DNA from: Ampelomyces quisqualis
Lineage: Eukaryota; Ascomycota; Dothideomycetes; Pleosporales; Phaeosphaeriaceae
Length of the DNA stretch: 64,000 nt
Direction: 5' to 3'
Assembly (NCBI GenBank): GCA_018398575.1
Contig: JAGTXZ010000018.1
Coordinates: forward strand, 2,914,001-2,978,000
How positions within the stretch are numbered: the stretch's first letter is position 1; each line of letters begins with the position of its first letter. Under the pieces are notes generated by a model. That model did not search any database. It was not told the origin of the DNA and saw only the letters and a program-made list of their open reading frames with translations. Of the stretch, positions 31,303 through 42,526 are shown in pieces. The position numbers and the translations under genes were made by a program.

Positions 31303-34300
31303 CTACCCATCCGAAAACTCCTTTGTCAACTTCTCCCTCTCAGTCTGTCCAGCTTTCTCGCACATGCCACGAAAGACTCCCTCTTTTTTCCAAAGTTCCC
31401 GCGGTGTTCCAAGCTCCGCCACACGTCCAGCATCCAAGACCAATATCCGGTCGAAACGACACACCGTGCTTAGACGATGCGCAATAACAATCAGTGTGCG
31501 GTCCACAAACCAATCTCGAATAGCGTCTTGTATGAACTCATCTGTTTTCATATCCACGGCCGACGTAGCCTCGTCAAATACGACAATCTTCGAGCGAGAT
31601 AGCAACGCTCTGACAACGAAAAGGAGCTGCTGCTGACCTTGGGATAAATTGGTGCCGGACCCTAGGATGGGACATGAGAGATCTTCGAACATGTTTTTGT
31701 TTGTTGGTGGTGCTGATGCGGGGTCATTTGATCGCGCAGGACTTTTGCCCTTGATCGCACTTAAGAGGTTTACCCTGGCGAGAGCGTCGAAGATCTCGGC
31801 GTCTGAATGAATATCAAATGGATCTAGGTTAGATCGAAGGGTGCCGGAGAAGAGAAAGGGATGCTATAACAAGATGGTGTCAGTGGGTAATGTGGCTAGA
31901 GCTTACGAGAATTAGAGCGCGCATACCTGTGGGATGATGGCCAATCTTGATCGCAATTCCGAGAGCGGCACAGAAGACGTATCGACCCCATCTATCTTGA
32001 TACGTCCCGACTGTGGCTCGAGAGTTCGAAACAAAGTCTGCACAAATGTTGACTTGCCTGCTCCTGTCCGACCCACCACACCAATGCGCTCACCATGTCG
32101 GATGTGGAGCGAGATACTCTTGAGTACAGGTGGCAGATTCGGATCGTAAGAAACCACGAGATCCTCAAACTCGATTGTGCCAGAAGTAGGCCAAATCGCA
32201 GCAGGCGGAATTCCTCTCGCCATCGGCTCCGTCTCAAGCTCTGTATACTCCAATACACGCTCCATCGCGCTCATCTCCAACTCCAGATCCGCGGAATACT
32301 GTATCGTAAATCGCAGACTCTCAGTAAGATCCAGAATAAACGCTAGAGCTAGACCAAAGAACGCTGTATCAACGTGAACCATGACCAAGACCACACTAGC
32401 TACGAGCGTGAACACAGCGCTAAGCAACGCAATGCGGAAGCTCATCCACCGCTTCGTGAGCGCGATGTAAAACGTATTCATCGTCCACGCATCAATACGG
32501 CCATGCATCTTGTCCACATAATCTTGTGTCCTGCGAAACGCACGGATGGTAGACATGCCCGTCCCCGTGGTGTGAAACATATCGAACACAGGCGACTTGG
32601 ACAGATTCTCCAGACGGCGCAGCGAGCGGCTCACGAGGATATATCTCTGCGCAATCACCACTGCTATACACATGAGTACGCATGTAGGCGCCACGAGTAG
32701 CGCTGATGTCCCGCATGCTGTGACGCAAATGCCGATTAGTCGTAGGAATTCGGAGAGCCAGTTGCCCCATGCTACGGGAATGCGCTCGTCGATGGTGTTG
32801 ATGTCTGCTGTGAAGCGGTTGAGAACACTGCCAGTGGAGATGGTGTCGAGCCAGTGGAGTGGTACGTATGTTACTGTTGACAAAATGTTTTGGAAAAGTG
32901 TTTTGCTGCCTCGAACAGCGAGTACGTAGGAGGCGATGTAGCGGAAGGCGCCTGTGATGGCGGTCGCTAGGCTGATCGAAACCCATATGACTAGGTAGAA
33001 CATGGAATTGTCTTCTTGGGTGGACAACTGAGTTGGCTGCTGGATTCGAGAGAGAGGACTTGTGTAGAAGTACAGTCCTCGAATGCTGTTGCTCGACGGT
33101 ACTTTCTTGTTCGAATGCGACGACGTCCAGATCTGAAGCCACCACGCATTTCCCACCAGCCCAGATTGAAAAGCGATGTAAATACTGATGACGAGCATCC
33201 AGATCCATGGCGGTGCACTGCCTTTGATGTATGCAGCGTAGACGCTTCCTTTGATCTTGCCCTGTTGACAGATCTCTTGCTGCATGAACGTTTGGGGCGC
33301 CGCGGAAGCTGGATCAGGACGTTGGAAAGCAACTATTTTCGCAGTCATGTCTCTTGCGTGAACATCTGGTTTTCGACGGATTGCCGAGCGAATAGTCGAG
33401 TCTGACGTTGAGTTGCATTGGTCTTGGTTGTCATGATGCTTCATATCTTCGTGACATGCTTTACGCGGTGAACCAGAGTAAAGTACAACGCCAGATCCGA
33501 GCTCTACGTGGAAGTTGGCAACAGGCAGAACTAGTCCCAAATGATGAGTAACAAGAATCCGTGTACGTTGCGAACAAAGATCGCCCAAGAGGCACTTGGA
33601 CAGAATCCAAGAGCTAACGTGAGTGTCTACTGCGCTGAACACGTCTTCCAGCAGAAGGATTTCCGCCCGAGAATAGACAGCGCGAGCAAGTGTCACCCTC
33701 CACTTCTGTCCGCCGCTCAAATTGATGCCATTTGGCCCAAGCTCCATTTGGTCACGATCCGTGTGTTTTCTCGTGTCTTCTTTGAGCGCACATGCTTCGA
33801 TGACCTGTTCGTATCTCGCTCGGTTGTAAGGTAGCCCGAACAAGATGTTGTCGCGTAAAGAAGCGTTCTCCAGCCATGGTGTTTGGCTGACGTATGCGAT
33901 TGAGCCCCGAACAATCCACTCCTCATGTGTATCTTCGCCAGCCTTAGGTGGTTGTAAGGCAGGTACCCTGATGAAGCCTTTCTTGAGTTTCGCTTCGCCT
34001 AGAATCACTGAGAGCAAAAGGGTTTTGCCAGAGCCAGTCTCGCCTGAGATAACCGATAAAGCTCCAGAGGGAAACGCCAAATCAATGTTCCGGATGCTGA
34101 AAGTCCCCTCGTCAGGCTGTTGCAATCGCGATGGCCATGACACAGAAGCATCTTCGAAGCTGATTTCGTGCCCTCCGACTGGCACACTGTTCCAACCTTT
34201 CTCATTTAGAAACAACTCGATCCTATTTACTGATATGAGGGACTCAAAGCCTAAGGTTATTAATTCAGGAAGAGATCCCAATGATGTTTCGAGTGTGTTG

Positions 34301-36571
34301 AGTATGCCAATGCTGACAAAAGCGACAGATGGAGTCAGTGTACCATTGATCAAGACGTCTACATGTAAGCTTCTATTAGTCTTCGGGAACTGAAACATAA
34401 TTTCGAGGAGCTGATGCGGATCTTACTGAATTGTGTTAGCAGGATTGTGATATAGTGCGATGTGTTCTTACCATGATGAGAGTGTTGCGGCAGCTATGAA
34501 AATAGGAGTGAGCACCCAACAAGAAGCAACGCCACTGCTGGCAAGAAAGTACCTCCACAGCGCTTGCAGTTCTTCTTCTCTCACCTCAAGAATCTTTGTG
34601 AGCCACTGCGATTCCAACGCGAAAAGCTTTATCTGTCTCAAGCCATGCAACAACTCGCTGGTCCTGGCCAGTCGGGAATCGCGTAGCATCATCAGGGCTT
34701 TCGATTGTGCAAGCACTCGACTGGAAAACCAGCCATTAGCGGGCAAGATAAGAGCCCAAGCCAAAAGACCCGCTGCGAACGGAATCCAGCCAAGCAACTT
34801 TTGAAGTAATGCAGAAAATATGAGTACCCTGAAAATGCCGTTTCCGATCATGAAATGGGTTTGGAGGAATAGAAAGATCCGTTCTGTGTCGACTCCTACC
34901 AGGTTAATACTTACCGGTGCGGCATTCTTCAATTCCTTCTCCATCTGCGGCTTTGGACCGACTTTCTGTTGATCATCGCTCTCTCCAGCTTCTGAACCAT
35001 GTCCTTTGCACCGCAGGGACTTTTCGAAGATCAGGTTCGATAGCTGCACGCGGATGGGCAAAGATAGTGCATAGTTCGAGTACCAATAGAGCCATCCTTC
35101 CATCCACTATGCGCACCACGCAATGCTTGTTAGCTCGAATGGGCCCAGAAAAGGGAGAAAGTGTCTTACCGAATCAATCAAAGCAAAGGCTGTCATGAAA
35201 CATACAGCACCCAACACCTCACGACGTTCGTAATCCGTACTATCATCTCCTAAAAGACTGAGGATTTTATACAGAGTCAAGAAGGGAAGGACGCTAATCA
35301 CGCATCGAAGCAGAGTTGTGGACCACAACAGAGCAAGCCGGCCTCGGTACAATCTCCCAAGGTACCAGACGAGTGTTTGTCCTTCTGATAGCATTTCGTG
35401 GTCTTCCGTCAGCTCGGCAGAGCGTAGTCCCGCATCAGCTTGAGGTATTTCGCCAGCTGTGAGGCCTTGGGGTTTTTTCGCGTAGTGATGCCACGGTTCA
35501 AACCAACTCCATGTGCATCGGCTAAGTATAGAAACGGTCCACTGACGATCCACTAAGCGCTTATCGTGTACCACGTCCGGTCTTCGAGGAAGTGCAGCAC
35601 TGGCGAGTCCCACTGCCGTAGCAGCTGAGATGTCGGCAATCGACAGAAATGTCGCCGTCTGGGTTTGGTGCTCCCATGCTTGTGCCGATGCAATTTGTGC
35701 AGCCGAAACCACTGCGAATAAGACTGAAGAGACTGTAAGTGATATACCGAGTCTGTATGATTCCTGAGTTGCGTGCAAAAGCGAGATGCAGATGGCATGC
35801 AGCAATAACAGTCCCTTCATCATGACCGTCAGCATGTTGGTCGCAATCGCGAGCAGCGGTGTCCGTACCCAAGTAGTGGAATTGATCAAGTTACCCGAAT
35901 TCCCATTGGAATGAGTTTCAGATAGGATCGGGAGCGCTAAGCTGATAGCTGAACAAATTGTTCCAGAAGCCGAGAAGATCAGGACAACGACTTTGGACTT
36001 GGTGTTCGAACTTGAAGCAGTGGTCCTGGGCGTTGCACTACCATCGAAGTCTCGATATAATTGCTCCGTAGAAGATGGATTTTGGTATTGTGCATAGACC
36101 GCTTTCGAGGCTGCAAGAAACAATGTGGTGGTAATTGCCAACGAAGTCAATTGGCATAGAAACAACATGGATAGGTCCATGTTGGAGTCGCGGGACTATG
36201 AAAGCGATCCTTGTTATTACAGTATCGTGTACAACTGTTTTCGTAACGGAAAAGAAGGACAGGAGATGCAGCAGTGAAAATGATCCTGTATCGGAGCTGT
36301 ACCAGAAGCCAGCCTCCCACTCACAAGCATCGACTCTGGGTCGGGTACAAGTTTTAGGCATGGCGGCAGAATATTTGTGACTCTGACAAATTGATGCCAG
36401 CCGTGGCTTTGGGCTTATTTGGTGGATATTCCACAAGTCAGCCAATATCAAGTGGCGCACATCGGACCGATCAAGTCCGACGAAGGCTGGTGCAAACCTA
36501 CATGATGCATCGTTCGCATTAACGAATACGGAAAAGTGATCAGCAGCTTTAGGGGAGAGGCTATTATCCAA
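31303..36571 (-). CDS. ABCC-type (MRP-like) full-length ABC transporter
   Basis: Reconstructed exons, minus strand: 36571-36498, 36382-36325, 36195-35170, 35106-34472, 34369-31927 and 31863-31303, about 1598 aa, all in phase. The solid core starts at 36195. The two 5' exons rest on ABCC N-terminal resemblance (AADHFSVFVNANDASCR; NILPPCLKLVPDPE) and are less sure, and the acceptor at 34370 is also uncertain. An N-terminal TMD0-like set of membrane helices is followed by TMD1, NBD1 (Walker A GETGSGKT about 707; signature NLSGGQ; Walker B ILLLEDVFSAVD), TMD2 and NBD2 (Walker A GRTGAGKS about 1365; signature NLSQGQQ; Walker B IVVFDEATSAVD; H-loop VIAHRLSTV). Both ATP sites look intact. ABCC pumps export organic anions and conjugates from membrane or vacuole. 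Here it flanks biosynthetic genes, which suggests product export or self-protection. Confidence 0.88.
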
Positions 36572-37320
36572 TTCTCATGAGAGATAATGTCCACCCCCAT
36601 TCACCCGCTGTAGTGATCAGGTAGCTGCTGCGCTATGGCAGGCCATAGTAATTAAGCTGCTAAGCGATAATTGCCGAGCCTTTTGCAAACCGTATTGTGA
36701 CTAGATTCTAGCTATGTAGTATTATAACTTGGTGTTGTAAGTACACGTACAATGTACATCTTTGCTATTGTTCTTGGAGGCAGGTGCCCTCCTATACCCC
36801 TACCTATTACTTTTAATAACTGGCCCTGCACTTATCTTGCTGTGTTGTTTTGTGTGTTGCAAATTTGACAATCTTGCTTTCGCCCCAAGGGGAGGATTGC
36901 CCACGGCTACGCTGGTAACGGCACACTGTGAGGAGACAAAGATCTTACGCTAGAATTAAAACATTTACTTGCTCAAATCGTCTCTGTGTAATTTTGCCTC
37001 ATCCGTTGTACCTGCAATACATTCAATACAAAACAGTTGCCCGCATTGAGTTATTGTTAGCTGGATTATCTAAATATGGCTTCGGGTTACTTGGCTGCGT
37101 TGCATCGGGCCGATTCGGGTATGTGGGGGTTGGTGATATCCCCTATGGGGGTTGATCTCAAAAATTGCGGATTATTGCAAATTGTGGGGGTTCCTCATCA
37201 AGTCGGCTGGGCGCTCAGCGCTCATCACCGCAAGTCACACAGCATTGCACCATCTATCTATTGCACTCAGTAAAGGCGATCTACTCTGTACAGCTGAGAT
37301 TAATAGTGTGTTAAATCTAT
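36572..37320. other. Intergenic region between transporter and ATP-grasp genes
   Basis: About 750 bp, moderately AT-rich, with only short frames. It lies upstream of the transporter start and downstream of the ATP-grasp stop. An imperfect palindrome, ATCCCCTATGGGGGTTGAT, lies near 37139. No TACGGAGTA copies were seen here. Confidence 0.45.
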
Positions 37321-38971
37321 CTAGCATTTCTTCACTACCGAGCAGATCCATGAGCCTCCGGACGAGATAGCAATGATGCGCCCCTGGTTCGTTCGCCAAA
37401 TTCCCAAGCCCATGAGCTTTCCAGCTGTGGCGTGATACGTTCCTACAAGTGGATACCTGCCTCTTCCAAGCGAAGTCCCTAAGGTCAAATCGTACAAGCA
37501 ATTGACGATCCGCTTCTGCACAACGCAAGATGCGCCAGATGTGATGTCTGGGCTGCGAAGATCTTCCAAACGAGACAGCCACTCATCAGCTGTAAGCTCT
37601 TCGCCGAACACAATTCCGTCCCCCTTTCCACTTCTTATTGGTTTCAGCAAGTATTGATGTCGTATTTCGGGTGTAGCCGTGGATGACTGCATCAAGTCAA
37701 CCAGATCTGGAGATCCCGCCAGAATCGTCGGGACGATGCCGGCGATCAATGCCTTTGCTTGAGTGCTTGAGATCACAGCGCGTTTGACCAGATTGGGAAT
37801 TTCCTCCCTGATGATCCCAAGCATTCTCTTGTCATGCACAAGCATGATTGCGCGCATATCGTTGAAGCAGCGCAAGCTGACTTGACGCAACACCTCAGGA
37901 TCCAGCGCCTCTAGCTCCTTTTGCCGGAGTTCCAGACCAACCTGATGAATTTCTTCCCATATTTCTCCACTTTCCAATGTGAGTGTCCAACGATTGGTGG
38001 GCAACTGCTCGCCGTCATGGCCGGAAGTTGAGCTGCCCGGCGCGATATTACAGCAAAGACGATATCCACTTTTGCTACTGGCATCGGGGGCTATTCTCAA
38101 ATCCTCAGGAGAGATCATGCGCGGTTTCATCCCGAAGCGCCGAGTCATCATGTCAACAAACATGTGAATGTCGATCCCGTGCTCAGCACCTTTCAAGAGG
38201 TGCAGCGGGTAGCGTTGATCGAACAGTCGGAAGATAGCGTCTGCTATCTAGAGCAAGGTGTGTTAGTCGTTTCATCCACTTACAATCAAAATTCTTCCTT
38301 GTAAGCTCACCTCTTCTGCATCCATTGCTCCAGAAAGGCCACTACTATTGGATAACGATTTATTGACAGCATTTTGGCCGTAATACAGATGCATGAGCCC
38401 ATTGAAGGAGAAGCGTGCGTTTATTTCCGTGATCTTGAACTTCTCTCGACCTCTCTCATCGGACTCGACCAGGAAGTCTGGGCGCCACGATCCATGGCAC
38501 TTCGAGAAATCGCGTATGCTTCCACATAGGCTTTGGCTGTGCAACCACTGTTACAAGACCACGTTACTTAAGATCTCTCTCCATGTAGATATGTGGCTTT
38601 ATTGCAGCAATACATACCTTCAGTAGGTCTTCTTCTTTTTTCAGCAGCGGCATGCGTTCCGGAAAACGTGCATCCTTGTCGGTCCACCATCGCTGGACAA
38701 TGTCTGTGAGAACAATGCTGAGTGCTTCATGAAGTATCTCGAGCTGGTCGTAGTGGTGTCGTTGCACCAAGATAGGCCTTGGACAACCTGCTGCATAAGA
38801 ATCATGTGGCCACAGCGTTGCAGCGCAGAGTCTTAAGAGACTTCGGTGGAAGTTCGCGTCTTCTTCCAGTGAAGATTGAACGTCGTGTTCAGTACCAGGA
38901 TTATCATTTGGGGTTCCAGCATCATCGAGATGAAGATCTGAGTGTATTTGCTTGAGAGGAAACAAGTGCAT
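37321..38971 (-). CDS. ATP-grasp enzyme with GSP-synthase-like domain order
   Basis: Three exons, minus strand: 38971-38618, 38547-38311 and 38247-37321, giving 505 aa. The introns are 70 and 63 bp (GTATGT/AACAG and GTGAGC/CTAG) and all junctions are phase 0. The metal-binding-type motif FKITEINARFSFNG (E159, N161, R163) lies before the ATP-lysine/glycine-loop region QYLLKPIRSGKGDGIVFGEE (K399, loop 402-408). This order is reversed from classical ATP-grasp ligases and matches circularly permuted types such as glutathionylspermidine synthase. ATP-grasp enzymes activate a carboxylate as acyl phosphate and join it to an amine or thiol. Position between an ABCC exporter and a divergent TauD gene suggests amide-bond formation in a small-molecule pathway. 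Substrates are unknown; I recognise the fold type, not the subfamily. Confidence 0.72.
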
Positions 38972-39609
38972 GATGAGGCAAACTTCGATACATCAATTGC
39001 ATGAAACCAAGCTCGCCATACGGAGTACGTGCATGAATTTATATACTTAGACTGAAATTTGTCAGAAGTGAGGATCTGATCTGAGGAGTCAGTGACCAAG
39101 ACTCGTAGCCGCCCCTTGCTAGGGCTGCCGTATTAATTGACGTACAGGGCTTTTACGCTAGAGCCAGAGACGGCCAGATCTTAGCATTCAATCTACTGTG
39201 TACGGAGTAATCACAGGCGCTGAAATATGACTGTGGAACCAGCCAACCTTCAGTGTTGAACGCAAATGTGTGATTAGCTCAGCAACAGTAGCGTAAAAGT
39301 CTTCAACGACAGACATATAATACGGTATTCTGTTGGTTGCATGTGGCGTTGACGGGGGGGGCTTTTCAGCCTCACTTATCATAGCTCTCACACTGTAACA
39401 TAGGCTTGCTCGTAAGAGTCTATGACCAAGAGTTTCAAGCGCCCCATTATTGATCTTCACAGGCCGGATGCCCGGATATCCAGTCCATCGCACATACTTC
39501 CATTACCTAATACTGCATAATTCCCATAGCTTGGATCGCTCACGGGATATTTAAGGTGACTACTAATGGTAGAAACGCATCATTCATGACGTGACGATTA
39601 TTATTCGAG
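38972..39609. promoter_or_regulatory. Divergent promoter of the ATP-grasp and TauD genes
   Basis: 638 bp between two divergent start codons. It contains two copies of TACGGAGTA (39019 and 39201); the first is 48 bp upstream of the ATP-grasp ATG. A minus-strand frame of 101 codons (39188-39493) has no recognisable content. The shared promoter argues for co-expression of the two enzymes. Confidence 0.5.
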
Positions 39610-40557
39610 ATGCATCGTGCTCTGCGCTTCGTGAAAACATCTCCTGTGACACTACGAAGAAGTCATGGCGCAGTACAAGCATTCCATCGCAACCTCCAAC
39701 ACAACAGCCTTGCACTCGCACGTTCTTCGCCTTACACGACTTTGAGTGCTCCGAGCACGCTTGAGGTGCCGGAGTTAAGCTGTTCTACACAGTTGGACCA
39801 CATCCATAACGTTTACGATGAACTCGAGCGAACCGGAATCTTGAAGATCAGCATGTGCTTCGAGGACGAAAACAGCAACTATCTCCAAAACCTACTTCGA
39901 GGACTTCATCAACACCGCGGGCATAATTTGCCCATCGCACATAGCGCTACGCAAGGATGGTTCTGGAGTATACGACCATGCAAAGAAAATTTCCAAGCCC
40001 GCAACCATCAAGCCAGGTCGGAAACGATGGAACAGTTCCCATGGCACACAGACTGCAGCTACGAGGTCAATCCTCCGCGATTTTTTGCTCTCCAGGTCCT
40101 CCAGCACGATCGTTATGGAGGTGGCACTCTTTCTGTCATGAACACGGAGAAGTTGATACAGCATCTCTCCGCTGAGACGCGGAATGCGCTCGCTGCCAAC
40201 GAGTATCAGATCGACACACCGCCCGAGTTTGTCCGAAATCCTAAACGAACACACATTACTGGAAGCGTATTAGCTACCCCAGCGGCCAGCGGCCCGCAAG
40301 CCCTCATACGATTTCGCGAAGACATCTTCAATCCTCTGACGTACAGGGCTTCACGAGCGCTGATTGAATTGAAGGAGGTAATGGCCAAGGAAGTGGTTCG
40401 CAAGCACGCAACCTTGCACCTTGAGGCGGAGAAGCTACCAAAAGGAAGTATTGTGCTTGTAGATAATCGCCGATGGCTTCATGCGCGAAATGTCATAAAA
40501 GATCCGGAACGCCATCTCCGTCGTGTGAGGTGGCACGCGTGTCCATTCTCAGCATAA
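39610..40557 (+). CDS. TauD/TfdA-like Fe(II)/2-oxoglutarate-dependent dioxygenase
   Basis: Single exon, 315 aa. The iron-binding facial triad is visible: His146 and Asp148 in FPWHTDCSYE, and His291 in VDNRRWLHARN. Arginines 302-306 (RHLRRVRW), just after the distal His, are placed to bind the 2-oxoglutarate carboxylate. LQVLQHDRYGGGTLSVMNTE and ALIRFREDIF fit the TauD jelly-roll core. The first 45 residues are basic and Ser/Thr-rich without acidic residues, and could be a mitochondrial targeting peptide or an unconserved extension. These enzymes hydroxylate, desaturate or otherwise oxidise unactivated carbons using O2. Divergent from the ATP-grasp gene, it probably tailors the same product. 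The catalytic set is complete. Confidence 0.85.
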   Translation: MHRALRFVKTSPVTLRRSHGAVQAFHRNLQHNSLALARSSPYTTLSAPSTLEVPELSCSTQLDHIHNVYDELERTGILKISMCFEDENSNYLQNLLRGLHQHRGHNLPIAHSATQGWFWSIRPCKENFQARNHQARSETMEQFPWHTDCSYEVNPPRFFALQVLQHDRYGGGTLSVMNTEKLIQHLSAETRNALAANEYQIDTPPEFVRNPKRTHITGSVLATPAASGPQALIRFREDIFNPLTYRASRALIELKEVMAKEVVRKHATLHLEAEKLPKGSIVLVDNRRWLHARNVIKDPERHLRRVRWHACPFSA

Positions 40558-42526
40558 GGTCGAAGTTTTTGCAAGCCCAAAGTAGTTGGATGCAAGTACC
40601 TCCAAGTCCATAGTTTGCGTTGTGTATGTAGCGAATGCGACAGAAAGTTTCAAGCCTGGTGACTAATGCGATCCACCGATGTCACTAGTTGGCCATTGTG
40701 ATGGCTCACTCGCGCAAGTCCTGGCGGTCTCGGCAGGACAGCTGTCATCCACGTCTCCCCTGTTGTGATATGTTGCGGCAGTTGCCGGTCTTAATGATCC
40801 CGAAAATGAACTACCACAGTACGGATTACCTAGCCTTCTCAATTGCAGGGGCTTTATGGTGTTACGTCTACGGAGTACTACTCCGCATGGTTGAGGATCC
40901 ACGTTTTCACGCCCGTGGAACATTGCGAATGACAATCGTATTTTACACCGCACCGAGTGGCTGAACGTACCACTACAAAGGGTATCGTTAGCTTGCATAG
41001 CGCTGTGCTATGCGGCTTCGGCAACAATAATATTAGAGGGGTTTCTCAGTCCGAATTGGAAGTCGATTTAAACTTCAGCTGATCAGTAGACAGGTTGGGC
41101 GGGATGACTACTTTGCAATATAGAGGCCTTCACTCCAAAGTCAATGAACGCCGTGGCTGAGCTATACCTAGTGGCAGTACTCCGTAGTGAGCGCCCGTTG
41201 AGGTCATCAATTGGCAGAGAAACCTGCGGCTTCGGGAAGGACCGACGACAGTTTGCCTAAAAAGTGGGCCTAGCTCCACTCTAGATTAGATCAGACTACG
41301 GAGTACTCGGTAGATTCATCAGAACTCTCCCCTCTTCAAGTCTCTAATTTATTTTCTTGACTCACAAGCGTTGAGAACTTTATATGCAAAAATAATACTC
41401 GATCTTCTTCTCCCTTGATAAATTCTTGTTGAATTTTGCCTGGGATTGGCTAAAGAACGAGACTTGGGAGATAATGACATAAAATATGTAGGGTCACTCT
41501 GCATGATGCAAGACAAGTGTTCACCCCCTAATCCTGGGACGCCATGTACTTCCCGCCCCACCTGCCACTGATCAACCAAAGTTCAATTCGACTTTCCAAT
41601 TGTGCTTGGAAACCCCCTAATACTGTTACAGCAGATCTGTCAATATTAAGCACTTCCTACTATACTCCTGTGCGCAATGTGATAAATTCGGCTTTCTCCA
41701 GTTGCACATATACTCCTGTGTCAATCAAAAGTGTGTCTCTCCACTATGACCACCGTAGAAGTCCGGATGGATCACGGTGTCTTGCAGCAAGGATATCTTG
41801 AGGTGGCGCTGTCGGATTGCACTCACCCGCCGTATCGGCATGATCAAGAAGGCCGATATTGGTCGACCATGGATACGAAGGTGGGCGTAAAGCCAATGTG
41901 GTTCAGCGTGCGCCATGCTGCACAACAACACCTTGAATGTAGCTGGGCGTACGGAAATTCGTTCCTGATTGCATGCAGGATATCAAGATTCAAGATCCTG
42001 CAAGATCTGGGAAAGAGTGGGTGTCGGCTGCATTCCCTTTTCACTAAAGCACCCGGCCCATGCGCCTTCGGAGAGATAGACACGCTAGGTCTTGACAAGG
42101 TACTCTGAACATGAGTTGAATACATGGCACTGTAAATATCATCTGGAGCACTCCGATGCATGTAGATCAGTCGGATTTCATTGTCACCGTGGCGTGATGG
42201 CGCATACCTAGTTGGGCTCCATATTATATTGATGGTCTCTTTTTGTCAATAACGCTAAGGACCTGGCGGGGACGTATGCCGCTGGTGACCAAAACATGAC
42301 CAGGCCATATGGAGCTTTGAGCATTGACCCTCCGGAAGTTTCGCCGATGGCAGTAAGGATGCATCCATCTTACGTATGTGATACTCCGTACTCCGTAGAG
42401 TGGATTTAATACCGAGCTTCGCCAGCCGCAAGTAATTACCTTACACAGATTGGCAGGCGCGTTTTGCCATTTGGACGATAGAATTTTATCCACACTACGT
42501 ATATTTGCTACTCAATTTCTCCAATC
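40558..42526. other. Gene-poor interval inside the cluster
   Basis: About 2 kb without a supported gene. A plus-strand frame at 41731-42108 (125 codons, e.g. GNSFLIACRISRFKILQDLG) could be a small hypothetical protein or a fragment; I see no domain. The interval carries five TACGGAGTA-type words (40869, 41178, 41297 and an overlapping pair at 42382-42397). The last pair lies 130 bp upstream of the PaaK-like start codon. Confidence 0.4.
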
